DNA from: a virus
IMG/VR virus record: IMGVR_UViG_3300047996_000020
Span: 1 to 22,519 of that record
Strand: one strand, 5' to 3'
DNA length: 22,519 nucleotides
A program made the translations under genes and the position numbers. How positions within the stretch are numbered: the stretch's first letter is position 1; the number at the start of each line of letters is the position of its first letter. Below the pieces are notes generated by a model. That model saw nothing but the letters and a program-made list of their open reading frames with translations, was not told the DNA's origin and ran no database searches. This document shows positions 13,733 to 20,768 of the stretch, piece after piece.

Positions 13733-14482
13733 ATGAAAGAAACAAAAGACAAACTCCTATTAATCGATGGCGATATGATCCTCTACAAAGCTGCTTGTGC
13801 GGCTGAGCAAGAGATGCGCTGGGATGACAACACGTGGACACTTCAAACCAACATGGTGGAAGCTAAAGCTGAGGCAGACCGCAACATTGATACCATCAGT
13901 AAAGCACTTAAGAGTAAGAAGATTAAGGTCTTCTTCTCTCCTAGCCGTACGTTCCGTCACGACATGTGGCCAGCCTATAAAGCCAATCGTAAAGACAAGC
14001 GTAAGCCTCTAGGTATCGGTGAACTTCGTGACTGGATGATGGAGGAATATGACTCTGTTATGTATCCAAACGTTGAAGCAGATGATGCTATTGGTGTGTG
14101 GGCTACAGCAGCTCCCGACTCCTGTGTTGCCGTCTCTGGTGACAAGGACTTCGGAACACTCCCGATCCACTGGTACAATCATCTAAAGGACACCTTGCGT
14201 ATCATCGCCAAGGAAGAGGCAGACCACTTCCACCTAGTACAATCCCTGATGGGAGACAATACGGATGGCTTTGGTGGTCTCAAAGGTTGTGGCCCTATGA
14301 CAGCTAAGAAACTCCTAGAGAAGAATGGAGCTACTTGGCAGACTGTTGTGGATGCCTACGAAGCCAAAGGGTTCACCGAGGATGACGCACTAATGACCGC
14401 TCGCCTAGCTCGTATACTCCGACACGGGGACTACGACTTTGACACTAACGAAGTAACCCTGTGGAATCCTACAAATGCTTAA
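13733..14482 (+). CDS. 5'-3' exonuclease, T7 gp6-like (FEN/PIN family, 249 aa)
   Basis: It removes RNA primers and degrades DNA ends during replication and recombination. FEN-type acidic residues are visible: LLLIDGDMILYKAA (Asp12, Asp14), VEADDAIGVWA (Glu115, Asp117, Asp118), VAVSGDKDFGTLP (Asp137, Asp139) and the helix-hairpin-helix region GDNTDGFGGLKGCGPMTAKK (about 175-193; Asp175, Asp178). It is shorter than T7 gp6 (300 aa). The frame extends back to an ATG at 13682 inside the polymerase gene. ATG 13733 is preferred for its typical leader (ctaatacacac) and because the protein then begins directly before the first catalytic strand. Confidence 0.92.
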   Translation: MKETKDKLLLIDGDMILYKAACAAEQEMRWDDNTWTLQTNMVEAKAEADRNIDTISKALKSKKIKVFFSPSRTFRHDMWPAYKANRKDKRKPLGIGELRDWMMEEYDSVMYPNVEADDAIGVWATAAPDSCVAVSGDKDFGTLPIHWYNHLKDTLRIIAKEEADHFHLVQSLMGDNTDGFGGLKGCGPMTAKKLLEKNGATWQTVVDAYEAKGFTEDDALMTARLARILRHGDYDFDTNEVTLWNPTNA

Positions 14483-14900
14483 TTCAATTGACAGATTAGT
14501 ACACGACATCGAACAAGCCAACATCAAACACAACTCAAACATGACTGAAGTAATTAAAACTGTTCTCCCTGACTCTGGGGCTCGCTCCGAGTTCACCACT
14601 GGTGCTGTCCGAGATGCCTCCGAAGGAAAGGGGAATCCCTCCTTGATACCTGTAGATGCTCTTCGGGCTGTTGCTCGGAGGTTTGAAGACGGCGCTACCA
14701 AGTATGGACGTGATAACTGGAAGCAAGGTATTCCTCTTAGTCGCTACGTGGACTCACTGTATCGTCATCTTTGGCAGTTCCTTGAAGGTGATACCACGGA
14801 AGACCACGCAGGAGCCATTATCTGGAACGCTATGTGCCTTACTCAAACTAAGAAATGGGTCGATGAAGGTAAGCTCCCAAGTGAACTTAACGACCTATAG
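14475..14900 (+). CDS. dATP/dGTP pyrophosphohydrolase-like protein (DUF5664 type, 141 aa)
   Basis: Residues about 33-130 match, from memory, the DUF5664 domain, named after a dATP/dGTP diphosphohydrolase: SGARSEFTTGAVRDASEGKG, LIPVDALRAVARRFEDGATK, YGRDNWKQG, a YVDSLYRHLWQFLEG helix, and the GAIIWNAMC helix. The likely role is control of nucleotide pools. The first ATG overlaps the exonuclease stop by eight bases. A second ATG at 14541 has the AC-rich context typical here (acaactcaaac) and sits just before the domain, so a 119-aa product is equally possible. No purZ-like gene that would indicate 2-aminoadenine DNA is present in the window. Confidence 0.75.
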   Translation: MLNSIDRLVHDIEQANIKHNSNMTEVIKTVLPDSGARSEFTTGAVRDASEGKGNPSLIPVDALRAVARRFEDGATKYGRDNWKQGIPLSRYVDSLYRHLWQFLEGDTTEDHAGAIIWNAMCLTQTKKWVDEGKLPSELNDL

Positions 14901-14940
14901 CGGGCTTGTCTCGCGCCCTATAATTATACTTACTCCCGTA

Positions 14941-15144
14941 ATGATGGAAATAGACAATCAAGCAGAAATGCCACCTATTAACAAGGCGCTCCTAGATGCC
15001 CTAGAGAGTTCCTTTCCAGCACAGGATTTCCCTGCAACTGACAGTGTTCCTCAGCTTAACTTTCACTATGGACAACGCTCCGTGGTAAACTTCATTAAGC
15101 ACCACTACCAACTTCAAACTGAAAATATAATCAACCCAAAGTAA
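14941..15144 (+). CDS. Small conserved podovirus protein (67 aa)
   Basis: Begins MMEIDNQAEMPPINKALLDA. The pattern P-x-I-N-K-A-L-L-D-A-L-E-x-x-F-P, then F-H-Y-G-Q-R-S-V-V-N-F-I, is one I know from a small protein conserved at this position, before the virion genes, in many marine T7-like phages. Its role is unknown. An ATGATG pair gives two adjacent starts. The 40 bases before it (14901-14940) contain an imperfect hairpin and AT-rich sequence but no sure promoter. Confidence 0.7.
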   Translation: MMEIDNQAEMPPINKALLDALESSFPAQDFPATDSVPQLNFHYGQRSVVNFIKHHYQLQTENIINPK

Positions 15145-15148
15145 TATT

Positions 15149-15352
15149 ATGTGTACATCAGCTCCCAAGATCCCAGATCCAGTACCACCACCAGCACCTC
15201 CTCCACCTCCTACTAAGGTGGCTAAGAAGGTCGAAAACAAGGCGCTCAAGAAACGACAGAGCTCCAAAAAGAGTGGTACTTCTGCTCTTACCGTTCGTCG
15301 CTCTACAGTGAACACTGGTTCATCTGGTAGTGGTGCAAATATAAATTACTAA
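15149..15352 (+). CDS. Proline-rich virion-associated protein, T7 gp7.3-like (67 aa)
   Basis: The N-terminal third is proline-rich (PKIPDPVPPPAPPPPPTK), the middle basic (KKVENKALKKRQSSKKSG), and the C-terminus reads ALTVRRSTVNTGSSGSGANI. A basic stretch followed by S-L-x-V-x-R-S and a glycine-rich G-x-x-I-N end is shared with T7 gp7.3 (tail assembly/host range protein, ending SLSVARSSGGGINI) and with related short podovirus virion proteins. The N-terminal MC with a prolyl run resembles other members that start MCxxxP. Position between replication genes and portal also fits. Confidence 0.7.
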   Translation: MCTSAPKIPDPVPPPAPPPPPTKVAKKVENKALKKRQSSKKSGTSALTVRRSTVNTGSSGSGANINY

Positions 15353-15368
15353 TTTAAATAATACAAAT

Positions 15369-16745
15369 ATGGCAGACCGAACCCTCACGATTAACCACGC
15401 AGATGGAGACAGTGAAACTTATACTCTAAAGACCGAGGATGTCTTGGGGGTTCGGAGTATGTCAGTAGACGGAGAGACGGTCACGATTGATCGCACAGCT
15501 CCAGACCTTATTCGTACTATTATAGCAGACGGACAGACTATTACCATTGATACCACTAGGGAAGGTGTCCGCACTCTCACAGTGGATGGCACAGAGATCA
15601 CCATTGATCGCACCGAAGAGTCTAACCTTGATAGCTTCCTTGAGGAATTTACAGGTGCAGCCGCTGCTTACTCCCTTCGTGATCTAGCGGGCTATGGGAA
15701 TACTACAGTAGTCCGTGTAAGACGGGGTAGTGATAACGCTGAGAAGGACTTTTCGGCTGCTGACATATCGAGTGGGACGCTGGAGGATTGGGTAAATACG
15801 GATGTTAATACAGGGCCATCTTCTGGAGTATATACGAAACTTTCTGGAACTGGGACAATATCAAATGCAACCATTAACTCTTTTGATGTTGATGCGGGAG
15901 CCGCTGGATTATCGACCAACCATACAGGCTCTTTTCGTGTTGAAGAAGGAGAAACCGTTAAAGTAAATGCTACGGTTACTGGAGATTTTACGTCTGCTAA
16001 TATTATTCTTGTGAGTGGTTCTAGTTTCGTTTTAACTCCATTACTTTCTGGGACTAATGATTATGAGCTGACAGCTCCTTCATACCTTGCTCATGCTGAT
16101 TTAAGATTAAATAACGCAAGCTCAACAACGGGGTTTTCTTTTGTTATTAACTCGATACAAATCATCAAATCCAACGGCTTTGTGGAGACTTGGTATGACC
16201 AGTCAGGTAACGGCAATGATGCTGTTCAGGGTGTAGCTACAAGTCAGCCTAAGATTGTTTCTAGCGGTAGCTTCATTACTAAAGGGGGAACATCCAAACC
16301 AAGCATACTATTTGGTGGTGCGGCAGATAACCGATTGGATGTCGTTGGTAGACCCATTGCGAAGAGCATATTTTCAACCCTGCAAGCAAGTAACACCAAC
16401 TTTGAAACACTGATTTGTGATACTACCGATAACGCTCCTAGGGCGACTACGAATAATAACGCAAACAATCGTGCTTACAAGTTTGAGGGATTCGGAACTC
16501 CAAGTGTCAACGTAGACGGAGTTACTTATAATGGTACATCTAATGTATCTTCATTGGGCTTTCACCTACTTGGGATGACATCGGGTTCGGGGTCATCAAT
16601 TAATAGGATTGGTGCAAACCCCTCAGCAGGTTCAACAGGTAACTCATTCAATTATGTATCGGAACTAATCCTTTACCCCTCCGACCAGTCAGCCAACCGT
16701 GCAGCCATCGAAAACAACATTAACAATCAATATGACATTTACTAA
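15369..16745 (+). CDS. Virion adhesin with split concanavalin/AbfB-like domain (458 aa)
   Basis: Probable tail or capsid decoration protein that binds carbohydrate. Layout: three N-terminal repeats of about 20 residues (29-84; for example RTLTVDGTEITIDRTEES); first part of a ConA-like domain (about 96-143: AAAAYSLRDLAGYGNTTVVR, RRGSDNAEKDF); a separate beta-rich insert (about 144-268); second part of the ConA-like domain from 269 (GFVETWYDQSGNGNDAVQ) to the end (NYVSELILYPSDQSANRAAI). AYS-R ... VRR-SDNA ... WYDQSGNGN resembles the catalytic-domain fold of alpha-L-arabinofuranosidase B, used widely by phages as a structural module; I see no proof of enzyme activity. The insert is AT-richer than the rest, which suggests module exchange. 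Its TAA overlaps the next ATG by one base. Confidence 0.75.
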   Translation: MADRTLTINHADGDSETYTLKTEDVLGVRSMSVDGETVTIDRTAPDLIRTIIADGQTITIDTTREGVRTLTVDGTEITIDRTEESNLDSFLEEFTGAAAAYSLRDLAGYGNTTVVRVRRGSDNAEKDFSAADISSGTLEDWVNTDVNTGPSSGVYTKLSGTGTISNATINSFDVDAGAAGLSTNHTGSFRVEEGETVKVNATVTGDFTSANIILVSGSSFVLTPLLSGTNDYELTAPSYLAHADLRLNNASSTTGFSFVINSIQIIKSNGFVETWYDQSGNGNDAVQGVATSQPKIVSSGSFITKGGTSKPSILFGGAADNRLDVVGRPIAKSIFSTLQASNTNFETLICDTTDNAPRATTNNNANNRAYKFEGFGTPSVNVDGVTYNGTSNVSSLGFHLLGMTSGSGSSINRIGANPSAGSTGNSFNYVSELILYPSDQSANRAAIENNINNQYDIY

Positions 16746-16981
16746 TGTATCTAATCTACACAACTGAAAAAGACGCTTGTGAGCGTGCAGACGAAGAAGG
16801 CAAGGACATTGGCTACACCTACTGGACGGAAGGCAAGGGAACACGCTGGTTGACTAAGCCAGTCCCTACTGCTGACGGCAAGTGGGCATTGGATGTCTTT
16901 GAGTATGAGCTGGATGACATTGAAGAACTCTCTGTTGTTGACAGCTACCTAATCCCCGACACTATCGAAGATAACATTTAA
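16745..16981 (+). CDS. Small acidic partner of the adhesin gene (78 aa)
   Basis: Begins MYLIYTTEKDACERADEEGK and is rich in aromatic and acidic residues (DIGYTYWTEGKGTRWLTKPV, WALDVFEYELDDIEELS). I have seen similar short genes directly after phage structural genes with the WYDQSGNGN module. It may be a chaperone or a small virion component, which is inference from linkage. It is coupled to the adhesin through a TAATG overlap. Confidence 0.65.
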   Translation: MYLIYTTEKDACERADEEGKDIGYTYWTEGKGTRWLTKPVPTADGKWALDVFEYELDDIEELSVVDSYLIPDTIEDNI

Positions 16982-16992
16982 CTACCCTTTAC

Positions 16993-17088
16993 CCCTTGCT
17001 CGTTCTGTAGAGAGCTCCTTAACCCCAATCGGTTAGATTTGCGCCCAACAGAAGGAAGCCCACCGTTCGAGCAAGGGTTTATTTTATA
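16993..17088 (+). terminator. Long structured terminator before the portal
   Basis: A perfect 10-bp outer stem CCCTTGCTCG (16993-17002) pairs with CGAGCAAGGG (17068-17077) and is followed by TTTATTTTAT. Inside are further stems: TTCTGT (17003-17008) with ACAGAA (17048-17053), and TAACC (17020-17024) with GGTTA (17031-17035). The whole folds as a branched RNA of 85 bases. Likely roles are a terminator that separates the adhesin genes from the head genes, or an RNA processing site. It fills the gap of 117 bases before the portal. Confidence 0.6.
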
Positions 17089-17098
17089 AAGACAATAT

Positions 17099-18643
17099 AT
17101 GAATACTGAAACAGCTCAAGCACTCTACTCCAAACTGGAAGGTAAGCGATACCAATACGTAGATCGTGCTCGCCAGTGTTCCAAACTCACCCTTCCCTAC
17201 ATTATGACTGAGGAAGGCTTCGGCGCACATAGCCGCCTAGAGACACCCTTTCAAGGCATCGGGGCTCGCGGAGTGAATAACCTCGCATCTAAATTACTAC
17301 TAGCACTCCTTCCACCCAATGCCCCTTTCTTTCGTCTCAACGTAGACAACCACGGACTTGAACAAGAAGGCGCTCCACCAGAGCTAGTGACTGAGATCGA
17401 GAAGTCCCTTCAGCAAGTTGAAGAGTCCGTTATGGATGAGATTAGCCGCGAGACATATCGCACTGCTCTCCACGAAGCACTCAAACACCTTATCATTTCT
17501 GGTAACGCACTTATCTACCTTCCTGAAGAGGGTGGTATGCGTGTGTTCCATCTTGATCGTTTTACCGTGGAGCGTGACCCAATGGGTAACATTCTCTACA
17601 TCTGCACCAAAGAGCAGCTATCCTATATGTCCCTCTCTCCAGAGATGAAAGACATTGCTGGTAACGCAGATGGTGAAGGAGCTGACAACGACGTCAACCT
17701 GTTCACTGCTGTTTGCCGCAAGGAGAATGGCTGGAAGGTATGGCAAGAGATCAATGGCAACCTTATCCCTGATAGTGAAGGCTTCTACCCACTAGACAAG
17801 AACCCCTTTATCCCACTCCGCTTCTCCCGTATCGACGGTGAGGACTATGGACGAGGATACGTCGAAGAGTATCTAGGTGATCTGCAATCCCTCGAGAGCC
17901 TCCAAAGAGCTCTTGTAGAAGGCTCGGCAGCCGCCGCTAAGGTACTCTTCCTCGTAAATCCGAACGGCACAACCCGCGCAAAGACACTTGCTGAATCACC
18001 TAATGGTGCTATCGCTCAAGGCAACGCGGCTGATGTGTCCGTTCTACAACTTCAGAAGTTCAATGACTTCCGAGTAGTCCAAGAGAGCATCGTAAAGATC
18101 GAGGAGCGCCTCGGTCACGCCTTCCTGTTGACCTCAGGTGTTGTTCGTAACGCTGAGCGCGTCACTGCTGAAGAGATCCGTATGCTAGGACAAGAGCTAG
18201 AGACTGCTATTGGTGGTCTTTACTCGTTGCTTTCCGTAGAGCTCCAGATGCCTATGGTTAATCGCTTGATGGATGTCATGCGTAAGAAGAAGAAGCTTCC
18301 TAAGATGCCTAAAGACATCATCAATCCTGTTATCATCACAGGTGTTGAAGCCCTTGGTCGTGGTCACGATCTACAGAAGCTGGATATGTTCCTAGCTGGT
18401 GCTGCTCAAGTAGTAGGCCCTGAAGCTGTAGCTCAATATGTGAACGTCGGAGAATACTTTAAACGTCGTGCTACATCCCTTGGTATTAAGACTGATGGAT
18501 TAGTTAAAGGCGAAGAACAAATGGCTCAAGAAGCCCAACAAGCCCAACAAATGCAGATGGCAGAGAAGCTAGGCCCAAGTGGTATCAAAGCTATTTCTGA
18601 CCAAGCGAAAGTACAACAAGAACAAGCTCCCGTAGAGGAATAA
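17099..18643 (+). CDS. Portal protein, head-tail connector (T7 gp8-like, 514 aa)
   Basis: It forms the dodecameric ring through which DNA enters and leaves the capsid. The N-terminal region (YSKLEGKRYQYVDRARQCSK, then GIGARGVNNLASKLLLALLP) matches the conserved GARGLNNLASKLMLALFP block of T7 gp8. The middle has the usual sequence VEEYLGDLQSLESLQRALVE, and the region GVVRNAERVTAEEIRMLGQE also fits. The C-terminal 40 residues are rich in Gln and Ala (AQEAQQAQQMQMAEKL). Length is close to T7's 536. The ATG follows an AT-rich leader with no SD. Confidence 0.95.
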   Translation: MNTETAQALYSKLEGKRYQYVDRARQCSKLTLPYIMTEEGFGAHSRLETPFQGIGARGVNNLASKLLLALLPPNAPFFRLNVDNHGLEQEGAPPELVTEIEKSLQQVEESVMDEISRETYRTALHEALKHLIISGNALIYLPEEGGMRVFHLDRFTVERDPMGNILYICTKEQLSYMSLSPEMKDIAGNADGEGADNDVNLFTAVCRKENGWKVWQEINGNLIPDSEGFYPLDKNPFIPLRFSRIDGEDYGRGYVEEYLGDLQSLESLQRALVEGSAAAAKVLFLVNPNGTTRAKTLAESPNGAIAQGNAADVSVLQLQKFNDFRVVQESIVKIEERLGHAFLLTSGVVRNAERVTAEEIRMLGQELETAIGGLYSLLSVELQMPMVNRLMDVMRKKKKLPKMPKDIINPVIITGVEALGRGHDLQKLDMFLAGAAQVVGPEAVAQYVNVGEYFKRRATSLGIKTDGLVKGEEQMAQEAQQAQQMQMAEKLGPSGIKAISDQAKVQQEQAPVEE

Positions 18644-18654
18644 TAAACTAGAAT

Positions 18655-19473
18655 ATGGCTGACCTACAACAAGTACAGATCAATGAAGTAAACGAGGAAG
18701 AGAATATCTCTCTCGAACAACAAGCTGCTATGCAAGAAGAAGCAGCTAACCAGCGTAATCAAACGCTTGAAGCTGACCCCAAGGAAGGCAAAGAGACTAT
18801 CGAAGAGCAGCTCAAAGTAGACGAGCCTGCTGAAGAAGAACGCCCTGAGTGGCTCGACGAGAAGTTTGAGAGTCCCGAAGAAATGGCTAAGGCTTACAAA
18901 GCTCTTCAACAGAAGATGTCCAAGCCAAAAGCTGAGAAGAAAGCTACAACAGAAGAGCCATCAGCTACAGAGGCTACTACAGGTGCTATTGATGCGGCTC
19001 GTAATGAGTTTGCTGAGAATGGTGAGCTTTCCGACAAAGCCTTTGATGCTCTTGAAGCCGCTGGGTTGCCTCGTTCATTCGTTGAGCAATACATCGCTGG
19101 TCAAGAAGCTATGTCTATTCAGCAAGCTGCTACCATCCAAGAATCTATTGGTGGTGCTGGTAACTACGAGGCTATGGCTGAGTGGGCTTCTGAGAACCTT
19201 GCTGATGGTGACCTTGATGCCTTTAACGCTATCGTAGAAGGACAATCAGTAGAGCAAGCTCGTGTAGCTGTTAAAGGACTGTATGCTCAGTTCCAAGCTG
19301 CTGGTGGTAAAGGCCCTGCTCTTGTCCAAGGATCTACTTCGGGTGACGCAGGTGTAAAGCCATTTGGTTCTACAGCTCAAGTTACTGAAGCTATGCGTGA
19401 TCCTCGTTATGCCAGTGATCCAGCTTATCGTGAGAACGTAGAAAAGCGGATGTCTGTTTCCTCAATCTTTTAA
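18655..19473 (+). CDS. Capsid assembly scaffolding protein (T7 gp9-like, 272 aa)
   Basis: It guides capsid assembly and is lost before DNA packaging is complete. The N-terminal third is very acidic and Gln/Glu-rich (NEVNEEENISLEQQAAMQEE). The block ERPEWLDEKFESPEEMAKAY is typical of podovirus scaffolds, and the centre and end are helical, with a C-terminal segment AMRDPRYASDPAYRENVEKR that is conserved in this family. It lies 11 bases after the portal gene, in the T7 order. It is slightly shorter than T7 gp9 (307 aa). Confidence 0.92.
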   Translation: MADLQQVQINEVNEEENISLEQQAAMQEEAANQRNQTLEADPKEGKETIEEQLKVDEPAEEERPEWLDEKFESPEEMAKAYKALQQKMSKPKAEKKATTEEPSATEATTGAIDAARNEFAENGELSDKAFDALEAAGLPRSFVEQYIAGQEAMSIQQAATIQESIGGAGNYEAMAEWASENLADGDLDAFNAIVEGQSVEQARVAVKGLYAQFQAAGGKGPALVQGSTSGDAGVKPFGSTAQVTEAMRDPRYASDPAYRENVEKRMSVSSIF

Positions 19474-19494
19474 CCAATAAAGTAAATTAATATT

Positions 19495-19683
19495 ATGAAA
19501 GAAATTATCTCATACCTAGTATCCAACGTAGACAGTATTCTGTTTGCTGTTTCGGCTGTCGTAGCTGCTGCTTCTGCTGTAGCTGCTCTTACTCCTACCC
19601 CTAAAGATGACTCCATTGTGGCTAAAGCTTACAAGGTTCTCGACTGGGTTGCTCTTAACGTAGGCAAAGCTAAAGACAAGTGA
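19495..19683 (+). CDS. Putative holin (62 aa)
   Basis: One hydrophobic segment (about 13-33: SILFAVSAVVAAASAVAALT) is followed by TPTPKDDSIVAKAYKVLDWV and a basic tail NVGKAKDK. The A/V-rich span, the PTPKDD turn and the second amphipathic helix match small holin-like proteins of marine podoviruses. It would make the membrane lesion for lysis. It begins the lysis cassette; its stop overlaps the next start by GTGA. Confidence 0.7.
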   Translation: MKEIISYLVSNVDSILFAVSAVVAAASAVAALTPTPKDDSIVAKAYKVLDWVALNVGKAKDK

Positions 19684-19847
19684 TTAGTACAATCGTTCAG
19701 TTACTAATAGCGTTCCCTAAGATCGGAGCGATGTTTCTGAAGATACGAACCGAATATGTTAAAGAACTTGCAACTCGCCGTCACCGTGAGCACAGCACTC
19801 GTATTAATGAGTGGGTGCGTGACACTAAGAGAGAGCAGGATTCCTGA
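19680..19847 (+). CDS. Putative i-spanin (Rz-like) with GTG start (55 aa)
   Basis: GTG at 19680 overlaps the holin stop by four bases and opens a 55-codon frame: MISTIVQLLIAFPKIGAMFL, then KIRTEYVKELATRRHREHST and RINEWVRDTKREQDS. A semi-hydrophobic N-terminal segment (2-20) followed by a charged helix fits the layout of an inner-membrane spanin, though the membrane span is weak and the periplasmic part short. The overlap with a lipoprotein gene in another frame (starting 19756) is what Rz/Rz1 pairs often show. No ATG start is available, so the call rests on this context. Confidence 0.5.
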   Translation: MISTIVQLLIAFPKIGAMFLKIRTEYVKELATRRHREHSTRINEWVRDTKREQDS

Positions 19848-19950
19848 GTTCATCGAGGAGCTAGACCAACACGAGTTTAGCTCCTCTGAACGGGAAACCA
19901 TCGGGGACATCCTCGACTACGTGAATGTCCTAGAAAACAGTGTTAATTAA
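19756..19950 (+). CDS. Putative o-spanin lipoprotein (Rz1-like, 64 aa)
   Basis: A lipoprotein signal peptide is visible: MLKNLQLAVTVSTALVLMSG then Cys21, so the lipobox is LMSGC. The mature part of about 44 residues is charged (RESRIPEFIEELDQHEFSSS) and lacks the proline richness of classic Rz1. The gene overlaps the preceding frame by 92 bases and the lysozyme start by 11. Function in joining inner and outer membrane at lysis is inferred from lipobox and position. It implies a host with an outer membrane. Confidence 0.6.
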   Translation: MLKNLQLAVTVSTALVLMSGCVTLRESRIPEFIEELDQHEFSSSERETIGDILDYVNVLENSVN

Positions 19951-20434
19951 ACTAATACTTTCATCCCTTTTGTTGTTCGGGTGCTGCCAAGCGGACACCT
20001 CAATAACCCTTAAAGACTTCGTTAAGTTAATCCCTCAGTGGGAAGTCTACCCTGATAGTCCTCACACAATAGTGGGTGACAACGGGGCTGCTTATGGTCA
20101 CTACCAGATCCACAAGGTAATGGTAGATGATTACAACCGTATTACTGGTTCTAAAGCCTCCCATACGGACGTATTTGACCCCGTGTTCGGGGAGATGGTC
20201 GCCTATGCTGTTCTGAAGCACTACGCGAAGCACATACAAGCCTCTGGTGTTACACCTACGGCTGACCACATGCTGTTCATCTGGAACGGTGGTGGTAGTG
20301 CTTGGAAGCGCGTAGAGAACCCTATCAACGACCAGAAGCAAATCAATCTTAATACCTACAGAAGTAGGGCAACCCCAATCATAACAAAGTATCTAAATGA
20401 AAAGAAAAGGCGTCAGTCTCCGCAAGGAGCATAA
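19940..20434 (+). CDS. Lysozyme-like endolysin with signal sequence (164 aa)
   Basis: A GTG start gives a hydrophobic N-terminus, MLIKLILSSLLLFGCCQADT, that looks like a Sec or lipoprotein signal. The catalytic-type region follows: PQWEVYPDSPHTIVGDNGAA, YGHYQIHKVMVDDYN, and the late block FIWNGGGSAWKRVENP. G-D-x-G-x-A-x-G-x-Y-Q-I and W-N-G-G fit the lysozyme/transglycosylase superfamily, with Glu35 a candidate acid. The expected activity is cleavage of the peptidoglycan glycan backbone. An exported endolysin would not need a large-hole holin. The end overlaps the following basic protein gene by 38 bases. Confidence 0.75.
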   Translation: MLIKLILSSLLLFGCCQADTSITLKDFVKLIPQWEVYPDSPHTIVGDNGAAYGHYQIHKVMVDDYNRITGSKASHTDVFDPVFGEMVAYAVLKHYAKHIQASGVTPTADHMLFIWNGGGSAWKRVENPINDQKQINLNTYRSRATPIITKYLNEKKRRQSPQGA

Positions 20435-20636
20435 ATCAGCCAAAGGCGGTCTTACCGCTAAAGGGCGGAAGCACTACAATGCTAAGACTGGCTCCAATCT
20501 AAAAGCACCCCAGCCACAAGGAGGCTCTCGTAAGAGATCCTTTTGTGCTCGTATGGGTGGCGTCAAAGGCCCTATGAAGGATTCTAAAGGTCGCCCTACA
20601 CGTAAGGCTTTGGCACTAAGAAGATGGAAATGCTAA
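20397..20636 (+). CDS. Small basic protein, DUF6321-like (79 aa)
   Basis: Very basic: SLRKEHKSAKGGLTAKGRKH, then YNAKTGSNLKAPQPQGG, SFCARMGGVKGPMKDSKGRP and a C-terminal RKALALRRWKC. The blocks GGLTAKGR, TGSNLKAPQ, SFCARM and a final R/K-x-x-A-L-x-R-W-x-C are the marks of a conserved phage protein family (DUF6321, from memory). A structural or nucleic-acid-binding role is likely from charge, but unproved. It overlaps the lysozyme end. Confidence 0.75.
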   Translation: MKRKGVSLRKEHKSAKGGLTAKGRKHYNAKTGSNLKAPQPQGGSRKRSFCARMGGVKGPMKDSKGRPTRKALALRRWKC

Positions 20637-20642
20637 ACTATT

Positions 20643-20768
20643 ATGAGCTTATACAAAAACATTAATCGTCGCCGTAAACTCGGCATCTCGCGTAGTAAAA
20701 AGAAATCTACTGTTAGCGCTAATTCTTACTCAAGTATGAAGAAGGGCTTTCCTGATAAGAAAAAATAA
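20643..20768 (+). CDS. Small basic conserved phage protein (41 aa)
   Basis: Sequence begins MSLYKNINRRRKLGISRSKK, with the C-terminal part KSTVSANSYSSMKKGFPDKK. The S-L-Y-x-N-I-N-x-R-R-K-x-G-I-S-R-S/P-K-x-K-S-T pattern is common beside the preceding family in marine phages. Role unknown. It ends in an A-rich stop context (AAG AAA AAA TAA) that overlaps a second open frame. Confidence 0.7.
   Translation: MSLYKNINRRRKLGISRSKKKSTVSANSYSSMKKGFPDKKK

Noticed and set aside
14475-14900. Marker of a 2-aminoadenine (Z) genome
   Set aside because: The nucleotide hydrolase-like domain alone is not enough; no purZ- or datZ-like gene is seen in the window.
14919-14924. TATAAT in the gap before the 67-aa gene
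   Set aside because: No -35 box at 15-18 bases; the nearest TTGTCT is only seven bases away.
16993-17077. tRNA gene, because of GTTCGA near a matching 3' stem
   Set aside because: The outer stem is 10 bp, there is no proper T-arm around GTTCGA, and no anticodon arm of the right size can be formed.
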